From assembly GCA_964017125.1 (NCBI GenBank), contig OZ024911.1:43773339-43837338 (forward strand): a stretch of DNA of 64,000 nucleotides, read 5' to 3'. This DNA comes from Flabesymbios commensalis (taxonomy: Eukaryota; Annelida; Polychaeta; Terebellida; Flabelligeridae). Below, piece by piece: positions 47,315 through 61,916 of this stretch (its first letter is position 1; each line of letters begins with the position of its first letter). The notes under the pieces were generated by a model. It made no database searches. It had not been told where the DNA came from and worked only from the letters and a program-made list of their open reading frames with translations. Made by a program: the position numbers and the translations under genes.

Positions 47315-50300
47315 GCTATTACTAGTTTGACATTACTAGTTGGCATTACTAGTTTGACATTACTAGTCTGACATTAATAGTCTGACATTACTGATTTGAT
47401 ATTCCTAGTTTGACATTACTAGTTTGACATTACTAGTTTAACATTACTAGCTTGATATTACTAGTTTGACATTTGTAGTCTGACATTACTAGTCCGACAT
47501 TACCAGTTTGATATTACTAGTTTGACAAACATAGTTTGACTTTACTAGTTTGACATTACTAGTTTCACATTACTAGTTTGACACTACCAGTTTGACATTA
47601 CTAGTTTCACATTACCAGCTCGACATTACTAGTTTGACATTACTAGTTTGAAATTACTAGTTAGCCATTAATGGTTCGGGAGTACTAGTTTGATATTACC
47701 AGTCTGACATTACTTGTTTTACATTTCTTGTTTCACAATGCTAGTCTGAGATTAGTAGTCTGACATTACTAGTTTGACAGTACTAGTTTAACATTACCTC
47801 TTGTACATTACAAGTTTCACACTACCTGTTTAACATTACCAGTTTGACATTACTAGTCTGACATTACTAGTTAGACATTACTAGTTTGACATTCCTAGTC
47901 TTTCATTACTTATCTGACATTACTAGTTTGATATTACTAGTTCAACATCACTAGGTTGACATTTCCGGTTTGACATTACTAGTTTGTTATTACTAGTTTG
48001 TTATTACTAGTCTGACATTACTAGTTTGGCTTAACACGTTTGACATCACCAGTTTGACATTACTAGTTTGACATTACTAGTCAGACATTATTAGTTTGAC
48101 ATTACTAGTTTGACATTACCAGTTTGACATTACTAGTTTGACATAACTAGCATAACATTACTAGTTTGACATTACTGGTTTCACATTACTTGTTTGACAT
48201 TGGTAGTTGGACATTTGAATTTGACATTACTAGTTTGACAATAATAGTTTAAAATTACTAGTCAGACATTATTAGTTTGACATTATTAGTTTGACATTAC
48301 TAGTTTGCCATTACTAGTTTGACATAGCTAGTTTAACATTACTAGTTTGACATTACCAGTTTGACATTAATGGTTTGACATTACCAGTTTAATATTACTA
48401 GTTTGACATTACCAGTTTGACATTAGTAGTTTGACATTACTAGTTTAAGATTACTAGTTTTACATTACTGGTTTGACATTACCAGTTTGACATTACTACT
48501 TTGACATTACTAGTTTCACATTAGTAGTTTGACATTACCAGTTTGACATTACTAGTCTGACATTACTGGTTTGACATTACCGGCTTGACATTACTAGCTT
48601 GACATTACTAGTTAGACATTACTACTCTATCATTACTAATCTGACATTACTAGTTTGACAATACAAGTTTGACATTACCAGTTTGACATTACTAGTTTGA
48701 CATTACTAGTTTTATATTACTAGTTTGCAATTGACATTACTAGTTTGAAATTACTAGTTTTACATGACCAGTTTGACATTACTAGTTTGACATTACTAGT
48801 TTGACATTACTAGTTTGATATTACTAGTTTGCCATTTCTAGTTTGGCATTACTAGCTTAATATTACCGGTCTGACATTACTTGTTTTACATTTCTTGTTT
48901 CACAATAATAGTCTGAAATTAGTAGTCTGACATTACTAGTTTGACATTACTAGTTTACCATTACCACTTTTACATTACAAGTTTCACCCTACCTGTTTAA
49001 CATTACCAGTTTGACATTACTAGTCTGACATTACTAGTCAGACATTATTAGTTTGACATTACTAGTTAGACATTACTAGTTTGACATTACTAGCTTGACA
49101 TTACTTGTTTGACATTGGTAGTTGGACATTTCAAGTTTGACATTACTAATTTGACATATATAGTTTGAAATTACTAGTCAGACATTATTAGTTTGCCATT
49201 ACTAGTTTGTCATTACTAGTTCGGGATTACTAGTTTGACATTACCGGTCTGACATTACTTGTTTTAGATTTCTTGTTTCACAATACTAGTCTGACATTAC
49301 TAGTTTGACAGTACTAGTTTAACATTACAACTTTCACATTACAAGTTTCACACTACCTGCTTAACATTACCAGTTTGACATTACTAGTCTCACATTACTA
49401 GTTTGACATCACCGGTTTGACATTACTAGTTAGACATTACTAGTTTGACATTCCCAGTCTTTCATTACTTATCTGACATTACTAGTTTGATATTACTAGT
49501 TTAACATTACTAGTTTGACATTTTCTGTTTTACATTACTAGTTCGACATAACACGTTTAACATTACCATTTTGACATTACTAGTTTGACATTACTAGTCA
49601 GACATTATTAGATTGACATTACTAGTTTGATATTCCCAGTTTGACATTACTAGTTTGACATAACTAGCATAACATTACTAGTTTGCCATTACTGGTTTGA
49701 CATTACTAGTTTGCCACATTACTTGTTTGACATTGGTAGTTGGACATTTCAAATTTGACATTAATAGTTTGAAATTAATAGTTTGACATTACTAGTCAGA
49801 CATTATTAGTTTGACATTACTAGTTTGACATTACCAGTTTGCCATTACTAGTTTGACATAACTAGTTTAACATTACTAGTTTGACATTACCAGATTGACA
49901 TTAGTGGTTTGACATTACCAGTTTAATATTACTAGTTTGACATTACCAGTTTGACATTACTAATTTGAAATTACTAGTTTAAGATTACTAGTTTTACATT
50001 ACTGGTTTGACATTACCAGTTTGACATTACTACTTTGACATTACTAGTTCACATTGGTAGTTTGACATTACAAGATTGACATTACTAGTTTGACACTACT
50101 AGTTTGATAATACTAGTCAGACATTACTAGTTTGACAATACTAGTTTGACATTACCAGTTCAACATTACTGGTTTTACATAACTAGTTTAACATTTTTAT
50201 TTTGACGTTACCAGTTTGACATTACTAGATTGACATCAGTAGTCTGACATTACCAGTTTGACATTACTAGTCTGAGATTACTGGTCTAACATTACCGGTT

Positions 50301-53300
50301 TGACATTACTAGCTTGACATTACTAGTTTGACATTACAAGTTTAACATTACTAGTTAGACATTACTAGTCTAGCATTACTAATCTGACATTACTAGTTTG
50401 ACAGTACGAGTTTGACATTATCAGTTTGACAGTACTAGTTTGACATTACTAGTTTCACATTACTAGTTTGACATTACTAGTTTGATATTACTAGTTTGCC
50501 ATTACTAGTTCGGCATTACTAGTTTGACATTACCGGTCTGACATTACTTGTTTTACATTTCTTGTTTCACAATGATAGTCTGAAATTAGTAGTCTGACAT
50601 TACTAGTTTGACATTACTAGTTCAACATTACCACTTTTACATTACAAGTTTCACGCTACCTGTTTAACATTACCAGTTTGACATTACTAGTCTCACATTA
50701 CTAGTTTGACATTACTAGCTTGACATTACTTGTTTGACATTGGTAGTTGGACATTTCAAGTTTGACATTACTAATTTGACATATATAGTTTGAAATTACT
50801 AGTCAGACATTATTAGTTTGCCATTACTAGTTTGTCATTACTAGTTCGGGATTACTAGTTTGACATTACCGGTCTGACATTACTTGTTTTAGATTTCTTG
50901 TTTCACAATACTAGTCTGACATTACTAGTTTGACAGTACTAGTTTAACATTACAACTTTCACATTACAAGTTTCACACTACCTGCTTAACATTACCAGTT
51001 TGACATTACTAGTCTCACATTACTAGTTTGACATCACCGGTTTGACATTACTAGTTAGACATTACTAGTTTGACATTCCCAGTCTTTCATTACTTATCTG
51101 ACATTACTAGTTTGATATTACTAGTTTAACATTACTAGTTTGACATTTCCTGTTTTACATTACTAGTTCGACATAACACGTTTAACATTACCATTTTGAC
51201 ATTACTAGTTTGACATTACTAGTCAGACATTATTAGATTGACATTACTAGTTTGATATTCCCAGTTTGACATTACTAGTTTGACATAACTAGCATAACAT
51301 TACTAGTTTGCCATTACTGGTTTGACATTACTAGTTTGCCACATTACTTGTTTGACATTGGTAGTTGGACATTTCAAATTTGACATTAATAGTTTGAAAT
51401 TAATAGTTTGACATTACTAGTCAGACATTATTAGTTTGACATTACTAGTTTGACATTACCAGTTTGCCATTACTAGTTTGACATAACTAGTTCAACATTA
51501 CTAGTTTGACATTACCAGATTGACATTAGTGGTTTGACATTACCAGTTTAATATTACTAGTTTGACATTACCAGTTTGACATTACTAATTTGAAATTACT
51601 AGTTTAAGATTACTAGTTTTACATTACTGGTTTGACATTACCAGTTTGACATTACTACTTTGACATTACTAGTTCACATTAGTAGTTTGACATTACAAGA
51701 TTGACATTACTAGTTTGACACTACTAGTTTGATAATACTAGTCAGACATTACTAGTTTGACAATACTAGTTTGACATTACCAGTTCAACATTACTGGTTT
51801 TACATAACTAGTTTAACATTTTTATTTTGACGTTACCAGTTTGACATTACTAGATTGACATCAGTAGTCTGACATTACCAGTTTGACATTACTAGTCTGA
51901 GATTACTGGTCTGACATTACCGGTTTGACATTACTAGCTTGACATTACTAGTTTGACATTACAAGTTTAACATTACTAGTTAGACATTACTAGTCTAGCA
52001 TTACTAATCTGACATTACTAGTTTGACAGTACGAGTTTGACATTATCAGTTTGACAGTACTAGTTTGACATTACTAGTTTCACATTACTAGTTTGACATT
52101 ACTAGTTTGATATTACTAGTTTGCCATTACTAGTTCGGCATTACTAGTTTGCCATTACCGGTCTGACATTACTTGTTTTACATTTCTTGTTTCACAATGA
52201 TAGTCTGAAATTAGTAGTCTGACATTACTAGTTTGACATTACTAGTTCAACATTACCACTTTTACATTACAAGTTTCACGCTACCTGTTTAACATTACCA
52301 GTTTGACATTACTAGTCTGACATTACTAGTCAAACATAATTAATTTGACATTACTAGTTTGACATTACCTGTTTGACATTACTAGTTTGACATAATTAGC
52401 ATAACATTACTAGTTTGACATTACTAGTGTGTTATTACTAGTTTCACATTACTTGTTTGACAATGGTAGCTGGACATTTCAAGTTTCACATTACTAGTTT
52501 GACATTAATAGTTTGAAACTACTCGTCAGACATTATTAGTTTGACATTACTAGTTTGACATTACCAGTTTGACATTAGTGGTTTGACATTACCAGTTTAA
52601 TATTACTAGTTTGACATTACCAGTCTGACATTACTAGTTTGACATTACTAGTTTGACATTAGTAGTTTGACATTACTAGTTTAACATTAGTAGTTTTACA
52701 TTACTGGTTTGACATTACCAGTTTGACATTACTACTTTCACATTACTAGTTCCACATTAGTAGTTTGACAATACAAGATTAACATTACTAGTTTGACATT
52801 ACTAGTTTGATATTACTAGTCAAACATTACTAGTTTGACATAACTAGTTTGACATTACCAGTTTAACATTACTAGTTTGACATAACTAGTTCAACATTAC
52901 TAGCCTGTCATTACTAATCTGACATTACTAGTTTGATATTACTAGTTTGCCATTACTAGTTCGGCATTACTAGTTTGACATTACCGGTCTGACATTACTT
53001 GTTTTACATTTCTTGTTTCACAATGATAGTCTGAAATTAGTAGTCTGACATTACTAGTTTGACATTACTAGTTCAACATTACCACTTTTACATTACAAGT
53101 TTCACACTACCTGTTTAACATTACCAGTTTGACATTACTAGTCTGACATTACTAGTTTGACATTACTGGTTTGACGTTACTAGTTAGACATTACTAGTTT
53201 GATTTTCCAAGTCTGTCATTACTTATCTGACATTACTAGTTTGATATTACTAGTTTAACATTGCAATGTTGACATTTCCGGTTTGACATTACTAGTCTGA

Positions 53301-55675
53301 CATTACTAGTCTGACATTACTAGTTTGACATAACACGTTTGACATTACCAGTTTGACATTACTAGTTTGACATTACTAGTCAGACATTATTAGTTTGACA
53401 TTACTAGTTAGACATTACCAGTTTGACATTACTAGTTTGACATAATTAGTATAACATTACTAGTTTGACATTACTGGTTTGACATTACTAGATTCACATT
53501 ACTTGTTTGACATTGGTAGCTGGACATTTCAAGTTTGACATTACTAGTTTGACATTAGTAGTTTGACATTACTAGTTTAACATTACTAGTTTTACATTAC
53601 TGGTTTGACATCACCAGTTTGACATTACTACTTTCACATTACTAGTTTCACATTAGTAGTTTGACAATACAAGATTGCCATTACTAGTTTGACATTACTA
53701 GTTTGATATTACTAGTCAAACATTACTAGTTTGACATAACTAGTTTGACATTACCAGCTTACAGCTTAACATTACTAGTTTGGCATAACTAGTTCAACAT
53801 TACTAGTTTGACGTTACCAGTTTAACATTACTACATTGACATTAGTAGTCTGACATTACCAGTTTGACATTACTAGTCTGACATTACTAGTTTGACATTA
53901 CTGGTTTGACGTTACTAGTTAGACATTACTAGTTTGATTTTCCAAGTCTGTCATTACTTATCTGACATTACTAGTTTGATATTACTAGTTTAACATTGCA
54001 ATGTTGACATTTCCGGTTTGACATTACTAGTCTGACATTACTAGTCTGACATGACTAGTTTGACATAACACGTTTGACATTACCAGTTTGACATTACTAG
54101 TTTGACATTACTAGTCAGACATTATTAGTTTGACATTACTAGTTAGACATTACCAGTTTTACATTACTAGTTTGACATAATTAGTATAGCATTACTAGTT
54201 TGACATTACTGGTTTGACATTACTAGATTCACATTACTTGTTTGACATTGGTAGTTGGACATTTCAAGTTTGACATTACTAGTTTGACATTAGTAGTTTG
54301 ACATTACTAGTTTAACATTACTAGTTTTACATTACTGGTTTGACATCACCAGTTTGACATTACTACTTTCACATTACTAGTTTCACATTAGTAGTTTGAC
54401 AATACAAGATTGCCATTACTAGTTTGACATTACTAGTTTGATAAAACTAGTCAAACATTACTAGTTTGACATAACTAGTTTGACATTACCAGCTTAACAT
54501 TACTAGTTTGGCATAACTAGTTCAACATTACTAGTTTGACGTTACCAGTTTGACATTACTACATTGACATTAGTAGTCTGACATTACCAGTTTGACATTA
54601 CTAGTCTGACATTACTGGTTTGACATTACCGGTTTGACATTACTAGCTTGCTATTACTAGTTTGACATTACTAGTTTAACATTACTAGTCTGTCATTACT
54701 ATTCTGACATTACTAGTTTGATATTACTAGTTTGCCATTACTAGTTCGGCATTACTAGTTTGACATTACCGGTCTGACATTACTTGTTCCACATTACTTG
54801 TTTCACAATGCTAGTCTGAAATTAGTAGTCTGACATTACTAGTTCGACATTACTAGTTTAACATTACCACTTTTACATTACAAGTTTTACACTACCTGTT
54901 TACCATTACCAGTTTGACATTACTAGTCTGTCATTTCTAGTTTGACATTACCGGTTTGACGTTACTAGTTAGACATTACTAGTTTGACTTTCCAAGTCTG
55001 TCATCACTTATCTGACATTACTAGTTTGATATTATTAGTTTAACATTGCAATGTTGACATTTCCGGTTTAACATTACTAGTTTGACATTACCAGTTTGAC
55101 ATTAGTGGTTTGACATTACCAGTTTAATATTACTAGTTTGACATTACCAGCGTGATATTACTAGTTTTACATTACTAGTTTAACATTACTAGTTCGACAT
55201 TACTAGTTTGAAATTACTAGTTTGATATTACTAGTTTGACATTACTAGTCTGACTTTACCAGTCTGACATTATCAGTCTGACATTACTACTTTGACATCA
55301 CTAGTTTGACATTAGTAGTTTGACATTACCAGCTTGACATTACTAGTTTGTCATTGCTAGTTTAATGTTACTATGTTGACAATATCAGCTTGACATAACT
55401 AGTCTGACATTACTAGTTTCACATTACTAGTTTCACATTAGTAGTTTGACATTACCGGTTTGACATTACTAGTTTGACTTTGCAAGTCTGACATTACTAG
55501 TTTGGCAATACTAGTTTGACATTACTAGTCAGATGTTACTAGTTTGACATTACTAGTTTAACATTACTATTTTAACATTACTAGTTTGACAAAACTAGTT
55601 TAACATTACTAGTTTTAAATTACTAGTTTGTCATTACCAGTTTGCCGTTACTAGTTTGACATTACTAGTTGGACT
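47315..55675 (+). repeat. 8.4 kb satellite/minisatellite, 14 bp unit TTTGACATTACTAG
   Basis: Roughly 600 head-to-tail units of TTTGACATTACTAG in a single orientation, most with one or two substitutions (TTACCAG, TTACTGG, GTCTGACATT, GTCAGACATT). Higher-order duplication is plain. Landmarks in 49081-50700 recur 1625 bp later (GACATTGGTAGTTGG at 49111 and 50736; ACAGTACGAGTTTG at 50401 and 52026). A second block repeats at 735 bp (TTGACGTTAC at 53171 and 53906; TTGCAATGTT at 53261 and 53996) and again at 1050 bp (54956; 55046). Every unit carries the palindrome ACTAGT or a one-step variant. No long frame is open through it. Confidence 0.95.
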
Positions 55676-56149
55676 TTACGACCGCATTTTCATCAGGTCT
55701 CTTGTATGGAGGTCATGGTGTCACCAAGTGGACCTCGGTCTTTAAAGCAATATTCACTAAGCCTAAAGCTGCTCTAAAACGTTTCGACGTATTTTTTCGT
55801 TGACATTCATGTCATATATCACACAGTTTCAAGCATTCAATACACGATAATTAATGTTTGAAGATTATATGCGGTCAAGGTCAAACGAGGCCGCAAAATA
55901 AAAAATCACTTATTTTCACTCGAAAAAATCATAGCTTTTAGGCCTATCTCTAAAACAATGTGTTGCTATTGATGTCATAGGACACAGTTTCGACATGGAC
56001 TATGCGATAGGCATGTTTTAAAGGTCATCTGAGGTCAATGTCATATGAAGTAGCAAAAGGGAGAAATATGAATTTTGACTAAAACATCATGATTTATACG
56101 GACATATTGCATTTAAAAGTAATCTAAATCATCTTCATTAGTTAAAATA
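55676..56149. other. unassigned stretch after the satellite
   Basis: Contains GAGGTCAATGTCATA-like and GGTCAAGGTCAAACGAGG words near 55875 and 56025, which resemble the AAGGTCAA words in the core of the 60-62 kb element. No gene is seen. Confidence 0.35.
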
Positions 56150-56870
56150 TGATCTCAGCCAATATAGACCTAAAGTTATCTATACCAGGCAAAAAGTGAT
56201 ATCAGCCAGTAAATTGATCTTGGTCAGTAAAACAGTGATCTCGAACATTGAAGAAGATATGTTTGCCCACTAAAAAGTGATTCCAGCCTATGGGAACGTG
56301 ATCTCGCTCATCAAATAAGTGATCTCAGCCATGAAAGCCAGTGAAAAAGTTATCACAGTCGGTAAAAAGTGATTTTGGCCAGTGAAAAAGTGATATCAGC
56401 TAAGTTAGTGACAAAATAATCTCGATAAGTTAAAACGTCATCTCAGCCAGTGAAATTGATCTCGGCCCGGCAAAAAGTAACCAATCAAGTGGAAATGTGA
56501 TTCCAGCCAAGTAAATAGTGAATTGACCATGAAAAAGTTAATTCGGCAAGTAAAAAAGTGATCTCGAGCAGTGAAAATATTATCTTAGCCAGTGAAAAGC
56601 CGATGTCGCCCAGTACAGAAGTGAGCTCAGCAGTGAACTGGTGATCTCGGACACAGTCAGTAAAAAAATAAATGTTGGTCACTGAAAAAGTGATCCGGCC
56701 TTTCAAATGTGATCTCAACTAGTTAAAGTGATCTTTACCAATGTAGAAGTGATCACGACCAGTGGGAATGATACCTCGGCCGAAGAATAAGAGTTAGTGA
56801 TCATAGCTAATGAAAAAAACATATTTCGGCCACTAAAAGTAAACCTGGCACAGTGAAAAAAAATGTTATA
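56150..56870 (+). repeat. degenerate ~21 bp tandem repeat (GTGATCTCGGCCAGTGAAAAA)
   Basis: About 30 imperfect units such as AAGTGATCTCAGCCAGTGAA, with variants ATCTCGGCC, ATTCCAGCC and ATCTTAGCC, all in one orientation. Much more diverged than the 14 bp satellite, so probably older. Confidence 0.75.
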
Positions 56871-57424
56871 AATTAAATTCATCAATCACTGGTGACAACA
56901 TGGCGCTAATAATGTTTAAACTACAGATCCTCGTACATAGGGCCTACATGGATACGATTTTTTGTACTTGTTTCCAGCTTAATTTAGTAATAACTAGTAA
57001 AGGACGGTTAAAGCTGAAGATGCTCGTAGAAATACAGATTTTTAATCAATATGCGATATGCGAGTCCAAATAGAACGTAGATGTTATTTTTTGTCTTCAG
57101 ATGACCTCCAAACCATGCCCTTCTTTTGTAGTGTATATATGTATACTTGAGGCTGTGTGATCTGACATCAATAAAAAAATGGTAAAGGTGCAGGTTTATT
57201 GTCTGGTATCAAGTCTGAAGATTCATCAGCCGGTCACTGGATCTTTTCAACTCCACAGAGAGCATACACTTATGCCACTTACTTATTTACACCTGAGTCA
57301 AGAGAAGCATGTGAGGATAAAATGCCTTGCACAAGGACAGACCGGATCCGCCCATGGGATGGATTGACTTGTCGTGGCGTGATTCCGAGCTGGATTCGGC
57401 GATCATACAGGGCCTACTGGACTT
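56871..57424. other. unassigned stretch
   Basis: No recognised repeat. A short stretch near 57180-57420 has an open frame with no recognisable domain, and I do not call it a gene. Confidence 0.35.
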
Positions 57425-57750
57425 GTTGACAGATCTGATAATAGTAAAAAAAGGGCTAAAGTATTAAATATTTTAAACAACCTTTGCACTAATTCGCCTT
57501 AAATCTACATATACATAAGCGTTGATATCAGTGAAAAAGGCCGAAGCGTTGAATCTTTCAAACAACCTTTGAACTAATTCGCCTTTAAATCTACAGATAT
57601 AAGCGTTGACAATAGTCAAAAAAGCTGAAGCGTTGAATATTTAAAAAAAAACCTTTGAACTAATTCGCCTTTAAATCTACAGATATAAGCGTTGATAACA
57701 GTCAAAAAGGCTAAAGTATTGAATATTTTAAACAACCTTTGAACTAATTG
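57425..57750 (+). repeat. ~85 bp tandem repeat, ~3.7 copies
   Basis: CCTTTGAACTAATTCGCCTT recurs at 57481, 57566, 57652 and 57736 (steps of 85, 86 and 84 bp). Each unit has TAAATCTACA, ATAAGCGTTGA and a GAATATTTTAAACAA end. Confidence 0.9.
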
Positions 57751-58365
57751 GTTGTTTTTTTGTCTGTCTGTCAGCAGGATTACTTACAAAGTAATGAACG
57801 GATTTTCACGAGGGTGTATCGGGCTAAGAAACAATTTAATTATTTTTTTGTGATGATCTTGATCCAGAATTTGTGTAAAAGATTTTTCTCCTGCGAAGGA
57901 AAAAAACATCAAATTTTGGTGGTGATCCGGATTGCGATCGAAATTCAGCTTTTTTTGTCTCTGGCCAAGAACAATCCATTAAATTTTGGGGATGATCCGG
58001 ATCCAACAATGCACAATCACTTTACAAAGGCAGATTCTGTGGCGTCAGTAACTATAATATATGTTGCGCGGCTGAGGAGTCCATGCAGATATATGATCGT
58101 CTTGTCTAATGCGATATATATATATTCAAATTGATCTCACACGTTTTAATAGCTATCGTTTAGGCACTACTTTTTTCATAAATCGTCCCTTTGGATATGA
58201 AAGAGTGTATCTGCCACTTCTCGCGACTATAGCTGGTTTTAGCCGTTCCGTTTGTCCTCGAAAGAAAGAAAATCTATATGAAACGAGAATTAAATTTTCA
58301 AGATTAGTATATAATTATTTTGATTCAAGTAGTACATAATTTTATTATATAAGCATTCCTCACTC
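57751..58365 (+). repeat. dispersed repeat with GATCCGGAT blocks (tentative)
   Basis: TGTCTGTCTGTCAGCAGGAT, then AATGAACGGATTTTCACGAG and two TGATCCGGAT blocks each preceded by AATTTTGG(G/T)G. I recall similar wording in dispersed repeats of several animals, but I cannot name the family. Two internal units of about 95 bp seem present. It ends near the hairpin at 58366. Confidence 0.4.
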
Positions 58366-58407
58366 ACTGGAAGTTGTGGGTCGTGATAGCGAAGCCCAAC
58401 TTCAAGT
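58366..58407. repeat. dispersed hairpin repeat, copy 2
   Basis: ACTGGAAGTTGTGGGTCGTG pairs with AGCCCAACTTCAAGT across GATAGCGA. It matches the hairpin at 1543-1584 in stem sequence. Confidence 0.6.
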
Positions 58408-58677
58408 GGGTACAAAATTCATTTGCATTTCTTAGCGCTGGGTAAATCATTCCAATACCCCATTTTAACCCCCTATGCGAGTATTACGGCGACTACCCTG
58501 AGCGAATATTGCTTAAGTTAGACCATTTGACATGTAGTGGAATTTTGAGATAAAAGCTGACAGGCGAATAGTATTGGCTTTTGAAGGGGAAAAAAATATG
58601 CCAAGCTGAATTTTTCAGAAAAACTTCGAAATACCATTACAAATAACATACTAAAACTCCCCGTGATTCCCGCTGGA

Positions 58678-60436
58678 CATGAATTCCACGTGGAAACCAC
58701 CAAAAATGTAAAAAAATAATATTTTATTTGGCTCTTGTTTACTACTATGCTGCATGGATAACATATCAAAGTAAATAGTTCTACAAAAAATGATAATGTA
58801 GAGAATTCACTTAATATAAAAAATATTCAGCGTATATATACAACATGATACACCATTTTTTACTACCAGAACGGCTATAACACGTGCTTCTAGCAGAGGT
58901 ATTTCTTCTTCTCCTCTAGCATAAAGTTAAACGACTATTGTCAGCAAAAATATATCTTGTTACAGTATATACATATAATCACAATCTATTAGTTATTTTA
59001 ACTTTTTTATCTGTTTTAAAAGTCTGATAACAAAACATTGTGACAATGTCCAAAACTTAGAAAAGTCAAATCACCCGGTGTGATCACGTAAAAAAATTGT
59101 TGAAAAAGGCTTATAATTTTATTGATTTACATTGAAAATAAATAAAAATTGTTTTTCTCCTTCATGGGTCAATTCAAAATTAAAAATATTTTACTTTTGA
59201 ACGTACTGTGCCCTATACCCGCTAGAATTGCGTTACGTGATCACATTTTTATAGTGTAAAAACTAATGTTACGTGATCACGCATTTTTCATATGGGAAGC
59301 TACACACCTAATTGGGAATATTTTGCAGATATGTTCGTATCCAGCGCTAAAGGCGTCCTAATACACTAAATAAAATTAAAATAAAAATCCACATAGACCA
59401 AAATATTTGCACTTTCACTTGAAATTTGTAAGATGAAAATAAATAGCCAGTGATCACGTAACGAATATTGCTGTGCTATAAACAACATATGTGATTATAA
59501 CTTCATATCATGTTGAATACAAATAATGTTCATTTATTGGGTTATTTATTGATATATCCATATATATTCGATGAAAAACATCTCCTATCACTTATCGTTT
59601 TTAAGGTGATTGACATTCAATTATGATGTGATCACGTAACTGTGATCACGTAACGGTTTTGTTTTCAATAAATTTTCTCCTACATAATAAAAATGATCTC
59701 TCTGATATGGAGAAACATTGTGATATAAACCAAAGGCTAACGGAAACCGAGTAACGTAGAAATTAATAAAATGCATCGAGTGGTTAGGCTGATAATCCAT
59801 TTTGACACTAAAAGGAAACTTCACAATTAGTGACCACAAGAGAAAAATTTGATAGGGTTTTTTTAATTACCACAAAATGTTCGATTTAATTAAAATCAGG
59901 TCTATTAACCCTTTAACTAGATATAATGACTTTGGTCTGAAAAATTAAAAAAAAAACCGATAACGTAAAGCTGATATTCATGATTCCATTGCAAGTGTTT
60001 TTTATTTTCATTTCTTTGGTCTTTAAGTGATCACGTAACGGTGATCACGTAACGACGTATTTCAATTTTGTTTTCGTTACAATGTAAAGATGCATGGTGT
60101 CACATTGATTATTCAAATCTCCAACAAAGCGCCGAAGTGTTGTTTTCCAAAAAAAAAAACATTATTAACAGAAACACAATGAGAGCAAAAATATTAAAAC
60201 GCACAAAGCCTTAAAAAACCATGTCCATTTGGCGTGATCACGTAACAGTAATTTTACATGGCTATATTAAATACATAAACGGGATTGAGTATAAATATTT
60301 ATAGCCAGACTGCGCACAAATGGCAACTTAGAAGAATAGACACGACAAATAACAAAATGGTTTAAAGCTATGAACTATTTGAGAAAAAAAAAACGAAAAA
60401 AGCAAAAAATGTGATCACGTAACGGTGGAATTCATG
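58678..60436. mobile_element. nested 1.76 kb element with GTGATCACGTAAC motifs
   Basis: It starts CATGAATTCCAC and ends GTGGAATTCATG (12 bp TIR). The direct repeat TGGA lies on both sides (58674-58677 and 60437-60440). It splits the left arm of the outer TTAA element, so it is the younger insertion. Inside are about ten copies of GTGATCACGTAAC: near 59080, 59232 and 59268 inverted, 59450, a pair at 59632 and 59646, a pair at 60029 and 60043, 60234, and 60411. The final copy is almost fused to the right TIR. It has no coding capacity. Confidence 0.85.
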
Positions 60437-60499
60437 TGGAGCCTTTTCCATTATTCAAGATGTCGTCCAAGATGGCCGCCAAAATGTTAATACATCCAA

Positions 60500-61916
60500 A
60501 ATATTATGATCAAGGGTTTCTCAAAGGTTTTCTATCCTACTGGACATATAATGAATGACAGAAAAAAATCTATCAAAATCTCACCCCTAAAAATGGATGA
60601 AAACTGGGTCATCTCAAGATGGTCTCAATTGTCCGTAAAAATCGGTAAAACTATCCTAATTTGCCCAAAATTGTTTATAATCCATGTTGTGAAAAGTTGG
60701 GAACTCATTATTGACATAGGTTCAAATAACATTCAGGCAGTGTCTAAAATATAAGATGGTGGTGGGGCTAGGGGGGCAAAATGCAAGGTCAATGTTAAAA
60801 TAATCAAAAAAATGATTTTTACCAAATAAAGCTAAGAACATGATTGTGTAATACCTCATTTTTATGAGATTTTGACTTGTTAATCCTTTTATAGTATCAT
60901 GTCTATGATTCAAGGTGACCTTCAAGGTCAAAGGGTTAATTTTAAGGTCAAATTCCTGAAAATTGTGGCGGTTTTAACGGGAGAATCCATCCATGGTATT
61001 ATTTTGGTGATTCAAGGATTTTTTCAGTTTCAAAAATAAAATTCCAAGGTCAAAATGTAAAAAGAAATATTATTTGTTGAAGATTAAAGGTCGTTAATGT
61101 CAAAAACGTCAATTATAAGGTCAATTAAGGACAAATGATTAAGGACCTATACCGACCTAACATATCCTACTGAAAGATCCATTCCTGGTATTATTTTAGT
61201 GATTCAACTTCATCATCAAAGTCGCCATGTCAATTTCAAGGTCAAATGAGCGAAAATATGATTTTAGCTAATTAAAATAACACAATGTAATACCTTGTTT
61301 TAATTTTATTTTGACTATAAAATCCTTTTCTGGTTGAAGTTAGATCCAAAGTCTCATTCCAAAAACATTTTACACAAATAAAAATATAAACAAGTGTATC
61401 CCATATCTTTGATGACGTTTTTTAACTGCATTTTTTGTAGTACAATGTTGATGGTTAAATGTCATATTTATGGCTATCAGATTAATTAGCTTTTTCTGAC
61501 TGAATAAAGTTTTCTTCAACGCCTCCCCAAGCTCAACACACTTTAGCGCTTTCCCATCGCCATTTAACGGTTTCCCATTGCCATTTAACGCTTCAACGTC
61601 GCCCTGGACTATCTCGTCTCCACCACTTTTTAACACATAACTTCATAATTTTTATATAAAAATGTACTTTTTTGGAAAAAGATTAAAATGAAAGAGGCTT
61701 TGAATCACGACATAGTCACATATATCATTTATTTTCAATTTTTGTTATTGATTGAAATAATATTTGAAATGTCACACATATCAAAATTTTGCTATTTCCC
61801 TTATCAGTATACCTTAAATTGCAAATTAATGATAGGCTTCACTATTTAGTGATTCAGTACCTGTTTCATTGTAATCCTTATGGCAATAAATGTACATGTA
61901 GCCGAGATATAGCGAT
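60500..61916 (+). repeat. core of outer element with diverged AAGGTCAA-rich duplication
   Basis: Two blocks (about 60770-61010 and 61050-61330) share GTCAA...AAAATATGATTTT, a TGTAATACCT word, TTTTGACT, AATCCTTTT and AATCCAT(C/T)CNTGGTATTATT. About a dozen AAGGTCAA words are scattered through them. It is non-coding. Confidence 0.5.
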
